A stretch of DNA of 64,000 nucleotides, taken from positions 1,488,001 to 1,552,000 of the forward strand of contig NZ_CP089312.1 in NCBI RefSeq assembly GCF_021545335.1. The letters are read 5' to 3'. This stretch comes from Streptomyces sp. GQFP (lineage in GTDB: Bacteria; Actinomycetota; Actinomycetes; Streptomycetales; Streptomycetaceae). The stretch's first letter is position 1, and each line of letters begins with the position of its first letter. The notes beneath the pieces were generated by a model. The model was not told where the DNA came from. It was given only the letters and a program-made list of their open reading frames with translations, and ran no database searches. This document shows positions 52,704 through 60,127 of this stretch, piece by piece. Made by a program: the position numbers and the translations under genes.

Positions 52704-53329
52704 ACGTGCTCCTGGCCGGCGCGGCGACCTCGGGGCAGGGGGCGGCCGGGCAGGCGATCGGCTACCCGACGCTGTTCCTGCTGGTGCTGATCGGGGCGCT
52801 GGTGCCGGTGGTGCCGACGGGGGCGCTGGTGAGTTCGGCGGCGGTGGTCGCCTTCCACGAGACCTCCCCGCTCGCCATGACCTTGGTGTTCGCGGTCGCC
52901 GCGCTGGCCGCGTTCCTCGGCGATGTGGCGCTGTACTGGCTGGGCCGGCGCGGGATGGGCTCGAAGAACGGCTCGCGCTGGCTGGCGGCGATCGAGTCCA
53001 GGGCCCCGGAGGACCGCCTTGCCCAGGCCCAGGAGAGGCTGAGCGAGCACGGAGTGACGGTCCTGGTCCTTTCCCGCCTGGTACCGGCCGGCCGCATCCC
53101 GGTGATGCTGGCCTGCCTGATGGCGAAGTGGCCGGTACGCCGCTTCGCCCGCGGCGACGTCCCGGCCTGCCTGGCCTGGGCGGCCACGTACCAACTGATC
53201 GGCGTCCTGGGCGGTTCCTTGTTCGACGAACCCTGGGAGGGCGTGGTGGCGGCGGTCGCCCTGACCCTGACGATCAGCGCGGCGCCGGGTGTGTGGCGCC
53301 GGGTGCGCGGGGTCCGCGGGGCGGCCTGA
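52700..53329 (+). CDS. DedA-family membrane protein
   Basis: A 209-residue membrane protein with 4-5 hydrophobic segments. The DedA/VTT features are AAFLGDVALYWLGRRGMG (the F/Y-x-GD-x-x-x-Y-x-x-G-R motif), followed by LSEHGVTVLVLSRLVPAGRIPVMLACLMAKWPVRRFARGDVPACLAWATY. DedA proteins flip polyprenyl-phosphate or phospholipids and help maintain membrane potential. Start is GTG at 52700, four bases inside the upstream MBL-fold gene. A nested-hairpin element follows the stop. Confidence 0.9.
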   Translation: MNVLLAGAATSGQGAAGQAIGYPTLFLLVLIGALVPVVPTGALVSSAAVVAFHETSPLAMTLVFAVAALAAFLGDVALYWLGRRGMGSKNGSRWLAAIESRAPEDRLAQAQERLSEHGVTVLVLSRLVPAGRIPVMLACLMAKWPVRRFARGDVPACLAWAATYQLIGVLGGSLFDEPWEGVVAAVALTLTISAAPGVWRRVRGVRGAA

Positions 53330-53344
53330 GAGAACGGCCCGGTT

Positions 53345-53600
53345 CTCGCCCCCGCCGCCCCTACCCGTCCCATCCCCAGGGGCTCCGCCCCTTCGACCCC
53401 GTCAGGGGGCGCAGCCCCTGAACCCCCGGCGGGGACTGCGTCCCCTGCACCCCGCTTCCGGGACTCCGCTCCTCAAAGGCCGGAGGGGCTGGATCTTTTA
53501 GCCCGTCCGGCGTTTGAGGACGAGGCCGTTCAGGCCGACAGCGGGGGTCTGGGGGCGCAGCCCCCAGAAGGATGGGACGGGTAGGGGCGGCGGGGGCGAG
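53345..53600. repeat. 256-bp nested inverted-repeat element between convergent genes
   Basis: The outer arms at 53345-53375 and 53570-53600 are a perfect 31-bp inverted repeat. Inside are a 20-bp-arm hairpin (53471-53490 / 53500-53519, 18 of 20 paired, loop GGATCTTTT) and CTGGGGG-CGCAG-CCCCCAG (53549-53567), plus GGGGCTCCGCCCC near 53379. The whole gap between the DedA gene and the converging MBL-fold gene is filled by it. It should form a long cruciform or a two-way terminator. Similar GTCCGGCGTTTGAGG text is common between Streptomyces genes. Confidence 0.85.
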
Positions 53601-53606
53601 GAAAAT

Positions 53607-54665
53607 TCAGGCCAGCACCCGCGAACCCCCCACCGGCAGGTCCCACAGGTCCTCTCGCGGCAGGCCTGCCTTCTCCCACGCCGCCCGTACCCGCGTCAGC
53701 GGTTCGAGGACCGGCTCGGCCGACAGGACGAACGTCGCCCAGTGCATCGGAGCCATCCGGCGCGCCCCCAGGTCCACGGCCGCCTGCACCGCCTCCTCCG
53801 GGTCGCAGTGCACATCACTGAGCCACCACCGGGGGTTGTACGCACCGATCGGCAGCAACGCGAGGTCGATCCCCGGATACCGCTGCCCGATACAGGCGAA
53901 CCAGTGCCCGTACCCGGTGTCACCCGCGAAGTAGACCCGCTGACCGTCCAGGTCGGTGAGCACCCACCCGCCCCACAGGGTGCGGCAGGTGTCGGTGAGG
54001 CCACGCTTGGACCAGTGATGGGCCGGCACGAAGTCGAAGCGGACGCCGCCCAGTTCGGCCGTCTCCCACCAGTCCAGCTCGGTGACGTGGGTGAACCGGC
54101 GGCGCCGGAACCAGCGGCCGAGCCCGGCCGGCACGAACACCGGTGTGTCGCGCGGGAGTCTGCGCAGCGTCGGGGCGTCCAGGTGGTCGTAGTGGTTGTG
54201 GCTGATGACGACGGCGTCGACACGCGGCAGCGCGCTCCAGGCGACGCCCACGGGGGTGATCCGGGCCGGTGTCCCCAGGATGCGGCGCGACCAGACCGGG
54301 TCGGTGAGGACGGTGAGCCCGCCGATCCTGACCACCCAACTGGCGTGCCCCGCCCAGGAGACGGCGACCGTGCGCGCGTCCACGCGGGGCAGCGGGCCGG
54401 GTTCGAAGGGCAGACGCGGAATGTCGGCGAGACCTTCCGGCGTCGGCCGTACCGCGCCCTCCCTGGCGAATCTGGCCATGCCCCGGAGGCCGGGCAGCGG
54501 AGCGGTCAGGCGGTCGGCGAAGGAACGCGGCCACACCCGGTCGCCGTGCGGCGGCTGAAGCACCTCAGGAGTCGTGGTCGGGCCAGTGCCAGTACCAGTA
54601 CCTGTGCCTGTGCCTGTGCCTGTGCTGATGCTCTTGGTCGTGGTCGACTCGGACTGCTGCGTCAT
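53607..54665 (-). CDS. Metallo-beta-lactamase-fold hydrolase (NAPE-PLD-like), with Thr-Gly repeat linker
   Basis: A 352-residue protein of the NAPE-PLD/UlaG-like MBL group. Motifs are VSWAGHASWVVRIGGLTVLTDPVWS, ISHNHYDHLD (HxHxDH), FVPAHHWSKRG, YFAGDTGYG and MHWATF. It probably hydrolyses a phosphodiester or acyl bond of a lipid-like substrate. The N-terminus has an unusual GTGTGTGTGTGTG linker (residues ~16-28) coded by a 6-bp repeat at ~54583-54634. Its ATG overlaps the upstream aminotransferase-fold stop by four bases, so they are coupled. Confidence 0.88.
   Translation of the reverse strand: MTQQSESTTTKSISTGTGTGTGTGTGTGPTTTPEVLQPPHGDRVWPRSFADRLTAPLPGLRGMARFAREGAVRPTPEGLADIPRLPFEPGPLPRVDARTVAVSWAGHASWVVRIGGLTVLTDPVWSRRILGTPARITPVGVAWSALPRVDAVVISHNHYDHLDAPTLRRLPRDTPVFVPAGLGRWFRRRRFTHVTELDWWETAELGGVRFDFVPAHHWSKRGLTDTCRTLWGGWVLTDLDGQRVYFAGDTGYGHWFACIGQRYPGIDLALLPIGAYNPRWWLSDVHCDPEEAVQAAVDLGARRMAPMHWATFVLSAEPVLEPLTRVRAAWEKAGLPREDLWDLPVGGSRVLA
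54583..54634. repeat. Hexanucleotide microsatellite coding a Gly-Thr linker
   Basis: Runs of CAGTAC and CTGTGC units (CCAGTGCCAGTACCAGTACC, CTGTGCCTGTGCCTGTGC) encode alternating Gly and Thr in the minus-strand hydrolase. Unit length is a multiple of three, so slippage changes linker length, not frame. Confidence 0.75.
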
Positions 54666-55909
54666 CGAGGAGGCTCCCGTCGCTGAGCGTCGTCACGGAG
54701 ATCGTCGAAGATCGATCCCATCAGGGTCAACGCGCGTCGCACGTGTGGCAGTTCCAACGGTTCGGGTGATCTGAGCGACTGCGTCCGTTCCCCGGGCGTG
54801 TCGCCGAGCAGCGCGCCCGTGGCCAGCCGGACGCGCAGCGCCGCGAGGTCGTCCCCGAACCGGTGACCGCCCGGCGCGGGCATCCCGAGCCGGGCGGTGA
54901 GGAAGTCCTCCAGCTCCTGGGCGTCACCGACACCGTGGGCACCGAGGGCGGTCCGCAGGGGGCCCAGATCGACGTACAGATGGCGGCCCGCGCGCGGGGG
55001 CCGGGCCAGACAGCCCGCGGCGATCACCGCGCGGTGCACGGCGACGGCCACGCGCGCGTGCAGGCGTACGGCGGCCGTGAGCCGTTCGGTGACCGGGGCG
55101 GGCTCGCCGAGGGCGTAGGCCGCAGCGGCGGCGACCGGTTCGGCGATCCGGGCGTCGAGCGCGGTGAGGACGTCGAGCACGCGCGAGCGTAGGGCGTCGC
55201 CTTCGGCGTTCGCGGGGAAGCGGGCGAGGGCGGCGGGCCAGCCCGGCGGCAGCAGCGCGCCGCACAGGTCGGTGACGACGGTGACCTTGTCGGGCAGCAT
55301 CTCGGCCGGGCTGAGCAGCACGGTGTCGTGCGGCCGGTGCAGGGTGTCGCGCCAGGTCTCGTCGCTGACCAGATGCAGGCCCTCCGCCGCCGCTGCCTCG
55401 ACGGTCTCGTGCAGGAGTTCGGGCGGGGCGACGGTCGCCGTCGGGTCGTCGGCCACGGAGAGGACGAGCAGCCGGGGATCACCGCCCTCGGCGCGCACCC
55501 TCCGTACGGTCTCCAGGAAGGCGTACGGGTCCGGCACGCCCCCGCACTCGGCGGGCGTGCCCACATGGAACACGGATCTGCCCAACGCCCGCACCTGGGG
55601 CTCCCACCAGGCCGCGCAGGGCCGGGGCACCAGGACGTCGCCGCCGATCGCGGCGGTCAGTGCGAGCAGCAGGGCCGGGGCGCCGGGGGCCGCGGCCACC
55701 CGGTCGAGGTCGGCGGACAGTCCGCGCCGGGCCCAGTAGCCGCAGGCCGCGTCGAGGAGCGCGGGGCCGCCGCCGGTCGGCTGCGCGTCGGGGCGGGTGG
55801 CCGCGGCGGCGAGGACGGCGGCGAGTTCGGGCAGTACGGGGAGTCCGTCGCCGGGGAGCGGCGGGCCGTAGCGGACGGGGCCGTGCCCCTGGGGGTCCGT
55901 CCGCCGCAT
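54662..55909 (-). CDS. Aminotransferase class I/II-fold protein lacking the PLP lysine
   Basis: A 415-residue protein with fold type I character: AAPGAPALLLALTAAIGGDVLVPRPCAAWWEPQVRALG, LLVLSVADDPTATVAPPELLHETVEAAAAEGLHLVSDETWRDTLH (Asp183, Glu184). Where an aminotransferase has S-L-S-K-x-x-x-x-P-G-W, this protein has TDLCGALLPPGW at 213-224, with no lysine; the only Lys in the whole protein is Lys208. It therefore probably cannot form a PLP Schiff base and may be a pseudoenzyme or a ligand-binding regulator. The ATG at 55909 has GGAGG six bases upstream, and its stop overlaps the MBL-fold start, so the two proteins are made together. Confidence 0.75.
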   Translation of the reverse strand: MRRTDPQGHGPVRYGPPLPGDGLPVLPELAAVLAAAATRPDAQPTGGGPALLDAACGYWARRGLSADLDRVAAAPGAPALLLALTAAIGGDVLVPRPCAAWWEPQVRALGRSVFHVGTPAECGGVPDPYAFLETVRRVRAEGGDPRLLVLSVADDPTATVAPPELLHETVEAAAAEGLHLVSDETWRDTLHRPHDTVLLSPAEMLPDKVTVVTDLCGALLPPGWPAALARFPANAEGDALRSRVLDVLTALDARIAEPVAAAAAYALGEPAPVTERLTAAVRLHARVAVAVHRAVIAAGCLARPPRAGRHLYVDLGPLRTALGAHGVGDAQELEDFLTARLGMPAPGGHRFGDDLAALRVRLATGALLGDTPGERTQSLRSPEPLELPHVRRALTLMGSIFDDLRDDAQRREPPR

Positions 55910-56045
55910 GCGTACCTCCGCGCGGTTGCTGGTGCGGTGCCTGGTGGCTGTTTGTGGGTGCTGGTACCCACGGTGACAGGGACCCATGGGAGCCCGCTCG
56001 GGTTGCCTCGGCCGGCCGCGCGGACGGCGCGGGCGGCATCCCGGG

Positions 56046-56771
56046 TCACCCGCGCGCGGACGTGTTCCTGCGGCGGAGCCGGTGTACGGCGGCCCCGGCG
56101 GCGCCCGTGATCAGCACTCCCCCGGCGACCAGCGCGGGCACCGAGTCGGTGAACGCACCGCCCTGACCGGCCTCCACCCCGCGCTGCACCGGGGCGGGGG
56201 TGGGCTCGTAGGGGTGTGTGGGGACGTGTGTGGGGACGTGCGTGGGAGTGTGCGTCGGGCAGGTGCCCAAGCCCTGGAAGTCGCCGGTCAGGGAGCCGCC
56301 GCTCTGGGTGTCGACGCCGTGCGACTGGGTGGCGCAGGTGCCGGTGCCGTCGCGCGTGACGGTGAACGTCGCCTTCCACGCCTTGCCCTGGCCACCGGCC
56401 TGCCCGGGACACATACCGTCGGCGGACAGCTCGGAGGCCGGTGCGCCGGCGCTCTGGTCGGCCTCGAAGGTCAGGTCGGGCGCGATCTTCGCGGTGCCGC
56501 TGTAGGCGGGGCCGGCCGTCGGGTCGTCGGTGCCGGGGACCTGCTGGAGCTGGACGGTGCCCAGCTCGAAGCCCTGCGAGTGCGCGTCGATCGACACGGG
56601 CGGGGTCCCGCCGGTCGCCTCGCAGGCCACGGAGACGGTGACGGTGCCGCCGGGGCCGACGGTGCCCGGGCTGACCTCCCCGGCGGCGTCCGCGGACACG
56701 GCCGGGGCCGCGATGCCCAGGGCGGCACCGGCCAGGGCGGCGACGGACAGGACACGGGCGGTGCGGCGCAT
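56046..56771 (-). CDS. Secreted, C-terminally membrane-anchored protein of unknown function
   Basis: A 241-residue cell-surface protein. The signal peptide (MRRTARVLSVAALAGAALG...AVSADA, ~residues 1-28) is followed by an Ig-like beta domain (VSPGTVGPGGTVTVSVACEATGGTPPV...), a Cys-containing region (MCPGQ, GTCATQ), a stalk HTPTHVPTHVPTHPYEPTPAP and a C-terminal helix VPALVAGGVLITGAAGAAVHRLRRR, a single transmembrane anchor with basic tail. No sortase LPxTG is seen. The stalk is coded by a repeated GTGTGGGGAC-like unit (56215-56245). Function is unknown; a surface sensor or adhesin is a guess. Confidence 0.7.
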   Translation of the reverse strand: MRRTARVLSVAALAGAALGIAAPAVSADAAGEVSPGTVGPGGTVTVSVACEATGGTPPVSIDAHSQGFELGTVQLQQVPGTDDPTAGPAYSGTAKIAPDLTFEADQSAGAPASELSADGMCPGQAGGQGKAWKATFTVTRDGTGTCATQSHGVDTQSGGSLTGDFQGLGTCPTHTPTHVPTHVPTHPYEPTPAPVQRGVEAGQGGAFTDSVPALVAGGVLITGAAGAAVHRLRRRNTSARG

Positions 56772-57112
56772 GGCTGGGCTCCTTCGAGCGGCGGCTGCGG
56801 AGCACGTCGGGTGATGCCCCGCATCCCCATGACAGCCCGACGGGGCGTGGGGCGCGCGCGGCCGGACACCATTCGCGGGACGCGCACACCCGAGCGGGTG
56901 ACACACCCGCTGCCGGTGGCCGACCGCATCCGCCGGTTCCTGCTCGCGCCTCCCTGCGCCGGGGCCCGTACCTGCGCTGCCGACCTGTGGATGTACCCGT
57001 GCCGACCGGCATCTGTAAGTGCCGGTGCCAGCACCACCAGCACCACCAGCACCGCCCGACCCTCGCGCACCCCCACCCGCGCTCGCCCAACCACCACCCC
57101 CCAACCCGACCG
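56772..57112. other. Intergenic region with CACCAG repeats
   Basis: No convincing gene lies in these 341 bp between two minus-strand genes. A short microsatellite of CACCACCAG units occurs at about 57030-57055, and the right part is unusually CA-rich. The promoter of the secreted-protein gene should lie in the left part; no consensus elements are clear. Confidence 0.5.
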
Positions 57113-57853
57113 TCAGTTCGACAGGGAGACCAGCTCCCCTTCCAAGCCCCGCCCCCGCCGCGCGACCACACGCGCCGCCACCTCCGACAGCTTGCGGTTG
57201 GTGGCCTGTGAGATCCGGCGCAGTATGCCGAAGGCGTCGTCGGCGTCGCAGCCCAGGACGTGCATGACGATGCCGCACGCCTGGTCGACGACGGGCCGGG
57301 TGCGCAGGGCGGTGCCGAGCTGCTCCAGTTCGGTGAGGGCGGCGCCGTAGGAGCGGTCGCGGACCAGACAGGTGGCCGCGAGGTCGCCGAGCGCCCGTAC
57401 GGGACCGTGCGGGGCGTCCTCCAGGGTGCCGGGCCGGAAGCTGTAGAGGCTGAGGGTGACCGTCAGCCCGGAGCGCCGGAAGGGCAGCGTGACGCTGGAG
57501 CGGACCCCCGAGTCGAGCGCCACGGCTCGGTACTCGGGCCAGCGCCGCTCGTTCAACAGGTCGGCCGAGTCGACGGGCGTACCGCGTTCGAGGGCGGCCG
57601 GGATGGGCCCGTCGCCGGAGCGGAGCTGGACGGTGACGAGGCCCGCGAGGTCGGGATGGGTGACGGCGGCCGAGCGTTCCGGACCCGTCTCCTGTGCGGT
57701 TCCGGTGCCTGTCTCGGTCACCATGCTGCTGGCCCCGCAGCAGTCGGCGGTGCAGCGGACGGCCTGCTCGACAAGCTCCGACAGTCTGCGTCCGGGCACG
57801 GTCGATTCGGTCGACTCCCTTGCCCAGTGGCCGAGTTGATCGCTGTCCGGCAT
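57113..57853 (-). CDS. GAF-ANTAR RNA-binding regulator
   Basis: A 246-residue protein with an N-terminal GAF domain (ELVEQAVRCTADCCGASSMV...PYRAVALDSGVRSSVTLPFRRSGLTVTLSLYSF) and a C-terminal ANTAR domain (LTELEQLGTALRTRPVVDQACGIVMHVLGCDADDAFGILRRISQATNRKLSEVAARVV). ANTAR domains bind double-hairpin RNA and prevent transcription termination. The ATG at 57853 has AAGGAGGTG upstream. It is divergent from a PAS/GAF protein gene, and the pair probably responds to light, redox or stress through their GAF/PAS modules. A SigB-like promoter motif overlaps the divergent promoter region. Confidence 0.9.
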   Translation of the reverse strand: MPDSDQLGHWARESTESTVPGRRLSELVEQAVRCTADCCGASSMVTETGTGTAQETGPERSAAVTHPDLAGLVTVQLRSGDGPIPAALERGTPVDSADLLNERRWPEYRAVALDSGVRSSVTLPFRRSGLTVTLSLYSFRPGTLEDAPHGPVRALGDLAATCLVRDRSYGAALTELEQLGTALRTRPVVDQACGIVMHVLGCDADDAFGILRRISQATNRKLSEVAARVVARRGRGLEGELVSLSN

Positions 57854-57885
57854 CGCGCCCACCTCCTTCTTTTCCGCGCCTGCCC

Positions 57886-57910
57886 GCTTGTCCACAAGGA
57901 AAACGGGTTA
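57886..57910 (+). promoter_or_regulatory. SigB-type promoter candidate for the PAS/GAF gene
   Basis: GCTT (57886-57889), 15 nt and GGGTTA (57905-57910) fit the stress-sigma pattern GNNT-N14-16-GGGTAY at all but one position. The start codon is 10 bp later, so the transcript would be almost leaderless. A weaker GTTT-N15-GGGCAG runs in the opposite direction for the ANTAR gene. Confidence 0.5.
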
Positions 57911-57920
57911 GGTTCATGTC

Positions 57921-59114
57921 ATGGCGCAGACTGATGAATTCGGTGAGGAACTTGTGGATTTTGTGCGCAGGGTCGCCGAGTTGAAGGCTGCGAGGTCAGT
58001 ACCGCCCGACGACCTCCCGACCGTCCTGGACGCGGCCATCTTCGAACTCGACCATGTGGCCGACCAGTTGTGGCCCTGGTACGAGCGGCTGTCGTCGACC
58101 CTGCCCTCCGCAGGCGCGGGTCAACGGGACCGTCAGGACCAGCAGTTGCTGCGGATGATCTTCCAACAGCTCCCGCTGCCCGTGGCGTTGACGGACCGCG
58201 AGACAGTGGTGCGTCGCCTGAACCCCGCGGCGACGGCCTTCACCGGCGCCCGCGCGGGCTATGCGACGGGCCGTCCGCTGACGGGCTTCCTCGTGCACGC
58301 CGACCGGGCCGCGTTCCGCTCCCAGGTCGCGGCGGTGGCCCGTGGCGAGGGCGACCGGGGCCTCACCGTACGGCTCCAGCAGCGCCCGTCCCTACCGGTG
58401 CACACGACCCTCACCGGGCTCAGACCGAACGGCGAACCCCGCGCCACGGTCCTGGTGGTGCTCCAGCCCGCGGACCTGAGTCTGCCGCCGAGCCGGCCCG
58501 AACCGGCGGGGAACCCGGCCGCGGCCCTCCCCGATCTCTCCGAGGCGACCCGGCACGCGACCCTGCTGGACCTCCTGGACGCCATGACCTCGGCCCTGCT
58601 GACCTGCCCGTCCCATGATCCGCAGACGGTTCTGGAGCGGGCGGCCGGGGTGCTGCACGGCCGGTTCGCGGACTGGGTGATCGCCGACACGGGCGGCGCC
58701 CGTCCGTCCCGTACGACCGTGCTGGGGCCGTCCGGGACGGACACGGCCGGCGTCGCGGCTCAGGATCCCGCCGACTGTCCGCTGGTCGTCGAGGCGGCGC
58801 GGGGTGGCTCCCCCGCGCCGCGGGTTCGCCCCGACGATCCGGACGCCTTCGGCCTCGACGCGACCGGTGCACCGGTCCTGGTCCAGGCGAACGTGACGTC
58901 CCTGCTGTGCGTACCGCTGACCCGCGACGGCGTCGTCCACGGCGTGCTCACCCTGTTCCGCAGCGGCACACGGCCGGCGTTCTCGCTGGCGGAGGCGCAG
59001 ACGATGGACATGATGTCCCGTCACATCGCCCTGGCTATGGGTGAGTTGCCGCAGAAGGCGCGCAAGGACAACGGATCACCCGGTCGTTCCGGATCTAGGC
59101 GACGTCCTTCATGA
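57921..59114 (+). CDS. PAS/GAF sensor-type protein
   Basis: A 397-residue cytosolic protein. After a helical N-terminus (DEFGEELVDFVRRVAELKAARSVP) comes a PAS-like domain (MIFQQLPLPVALTDRETVVRRLNPAATAFTGARAGYATGRPLTGFLVHADRAAFRSQ) and a GAF domain (ATRHATLLDLLDAMTSALLTCPSHDPQTVLERAAGVLHGRFADWVIAD...LLCVPLTRDGVVHGVLTLFRSG). There is no kinase, phosphatase or output domain, so it may act through partner binding. It overlaps the converging sigma factor gene by 20 bp and is divergent from the ANTAR gene, suggesting one signalling unit. Confidence 0.85.
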   Translation: MAQTDEFGEELVDFVRRVAELKAARSVPPDDLPTVLDAAIFELDHVADQLWPWYERLSSTLPSAGAGQRDRQDQQLLRMIFQQLPLPVALTDRETVVRRLNPAATAFTGARAGYATGRPLTGFLVHADRAAFRSQVAAVARGEGDRGLTVRLQQRPSLPVHTTLTGLRPNGEPRATVLVVLQPADLSLPPSRPEPAGNPAAALPDLSEATRHATLLDLLDAMTSALLTCPSHDPQTVLERAAGVLHGRFADWVIADTGGARPSRTTVLGPSGTDTAGVAAQDPADCPLVVEAARGGSPAPRVRPDDPDAFGLDATGAPVLVQANVTSLLCVPLTRDGVVHGVLTLFRSGTRPAFSLAEAQTMDMMSRHIALAMGELPQKARKDNGSPGRSGSRRRPS

Positions 59115-59889
59115 CCTGGTCCCGCAGCCGGTTGCAGGAGCGGCTGATCAGGCGGGAGACGTGCATCTGGGAGATGCCGAGCTGCTCGGCGATACGGCTC
59201 TGGGTCATGTCCCCGAAGAACCGCATGTAGAGGATGTCGCGTTCACGCTCGGGCAGCGCCCGCAGCCGGGGCTTGACGGCCTCGCGGTCGATGACGGTGT
59301 CGAGGGCCGGGTCGGCTGCGCCGAGGGCGTCGCTGAGGGAGTATCCGTCCTCGCTGCCGGGCAGTTCGGCGTCGAGGGAGAGCGCGGTGAAGCTCTCCAG
59401 GGCCTCCAGGCCGACCTTGACGTCCTCCTCGCTCATGTTGGCGTGCTCGGCGATCTCAGCGACGGTGGGCCTGCGGCCCGGGATGGTCTGCGCCAGGTCC
59501 TGGGAGGCGAACCGTACGCGGTTGCGCAGGTCCTGGACCCGGCGCGGTACATGCAGGGTCCACATGTGGTCCCGGAAGTGGCGCTTGATCTCACCGGTGA
59601 CGGTGGGTACGGCATAGCTCTCGAAGGCGTTCCCGAGTGCGGGGTCGTAGCGGTCGACGGCCTTGACCAGGCCCAGCGCGGCCACCTGGCGCAGATCGTC
59701 CATGCTCTCGCCGCGGTTGCGGAAGCGGCCCGCGAGCCGGTCGGCCATGGGCAGCCAGGCCTCGACGATCCTCTGGCGCAGGGTGTCGCGCTGTTGGCCC
59801 TCGGGAAGGGCGGCGAGCTTGCGGAACAACTCGGCGGTGTCGGGGGCGTCATGGTGGGGATGACGCTTCGGACTCACTTGGGTTCGCAT
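59095..59889 (-). CDS. SigB/SigF-family RNA polymerase sigma factor
   Basis: A 264-residue sigma-70 family protein of the SigB/SigF group. Region 2 reads VEAWLPMADRLAGRFRNRGESMDDLRQVAALGLVKAVDRYDPALGNAFESYAVPTVTGEIKRHFRDHMW (ending in the -10 binding helix), region 3 VPRRVQDLRNRVRFASQDLAQTIPGRRPTVAEIAEHANMSEEDV, and region 4 RERDILYMRFFGDMTQSRIAEQLGISQMHVSRLISRSCNRLRDQ. Such factors are freed from anti-sigma factors by stress signals and drive oxidative, osmotic or sporulation genes; no anti-sigma gene is adjacent. ATG at 59889 has a weak RBS. It may direct the SigB-like promoters seen nearby. Confidence 0.92.
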   Translation of the reverse strand: MRTQVSPKRHPHHDAPDTAELFRKLAALPEGQQRDTLRQRIVEAWLPMADRLAGRFRNRGESMDDLRQVAALGLVKAVDRYDPALGNAFESYAVPTVTGEIKRHFRDHMWTLHVPRRVQDLRNRVRFASQDLAQTIPGRRPTVAEIAEHANMSEEDVKVGLEALESFTALSLDAELPGSEDGYSLSDALGAADPALDTVIDREAVKPRLRALPERERDILYMRFFGDMTQSRIAEQLGISQMHVSRLISRSCNRLRDQVMKDVA

Positions 59890-60059
59890 GATGCGACGCA
59901 ACTCCCTCGGAGTGCTCAGGGTTGGACGGACGGTCCCCGTGGAAGCGCGCGTCCAGCCCGGACAGACACACCCGGGTCGGCGGTACACCGCTCCCACGGA
60001 CGTGCCTCCTGTCCGAAGCACTGATGTTGCGGCTGCCCCGCCCCATGCCCGCCAAACAG

Positions 60060-60084
60060 GTTTTCGGGGACGGGACCTGGTGAC
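60060..60084 (+). promoter_or_regulatory. Weak SigB-like promoter candidate for the ThDP enzyme gene
   Basis: GTTT (60060-60063), 15 nt, then GGTGAC (60079-60084), 44 bp before the ATG. It departs from GGGTAY at several -10 positions, so this is suggestive only; spacing and -35 are right. Confidence 0.3.
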
Positions 60085-60127
60085 TCGGCACAGAACCACT
60101 CGTACGTCTCCGCTCCCGGGAGTTCTC

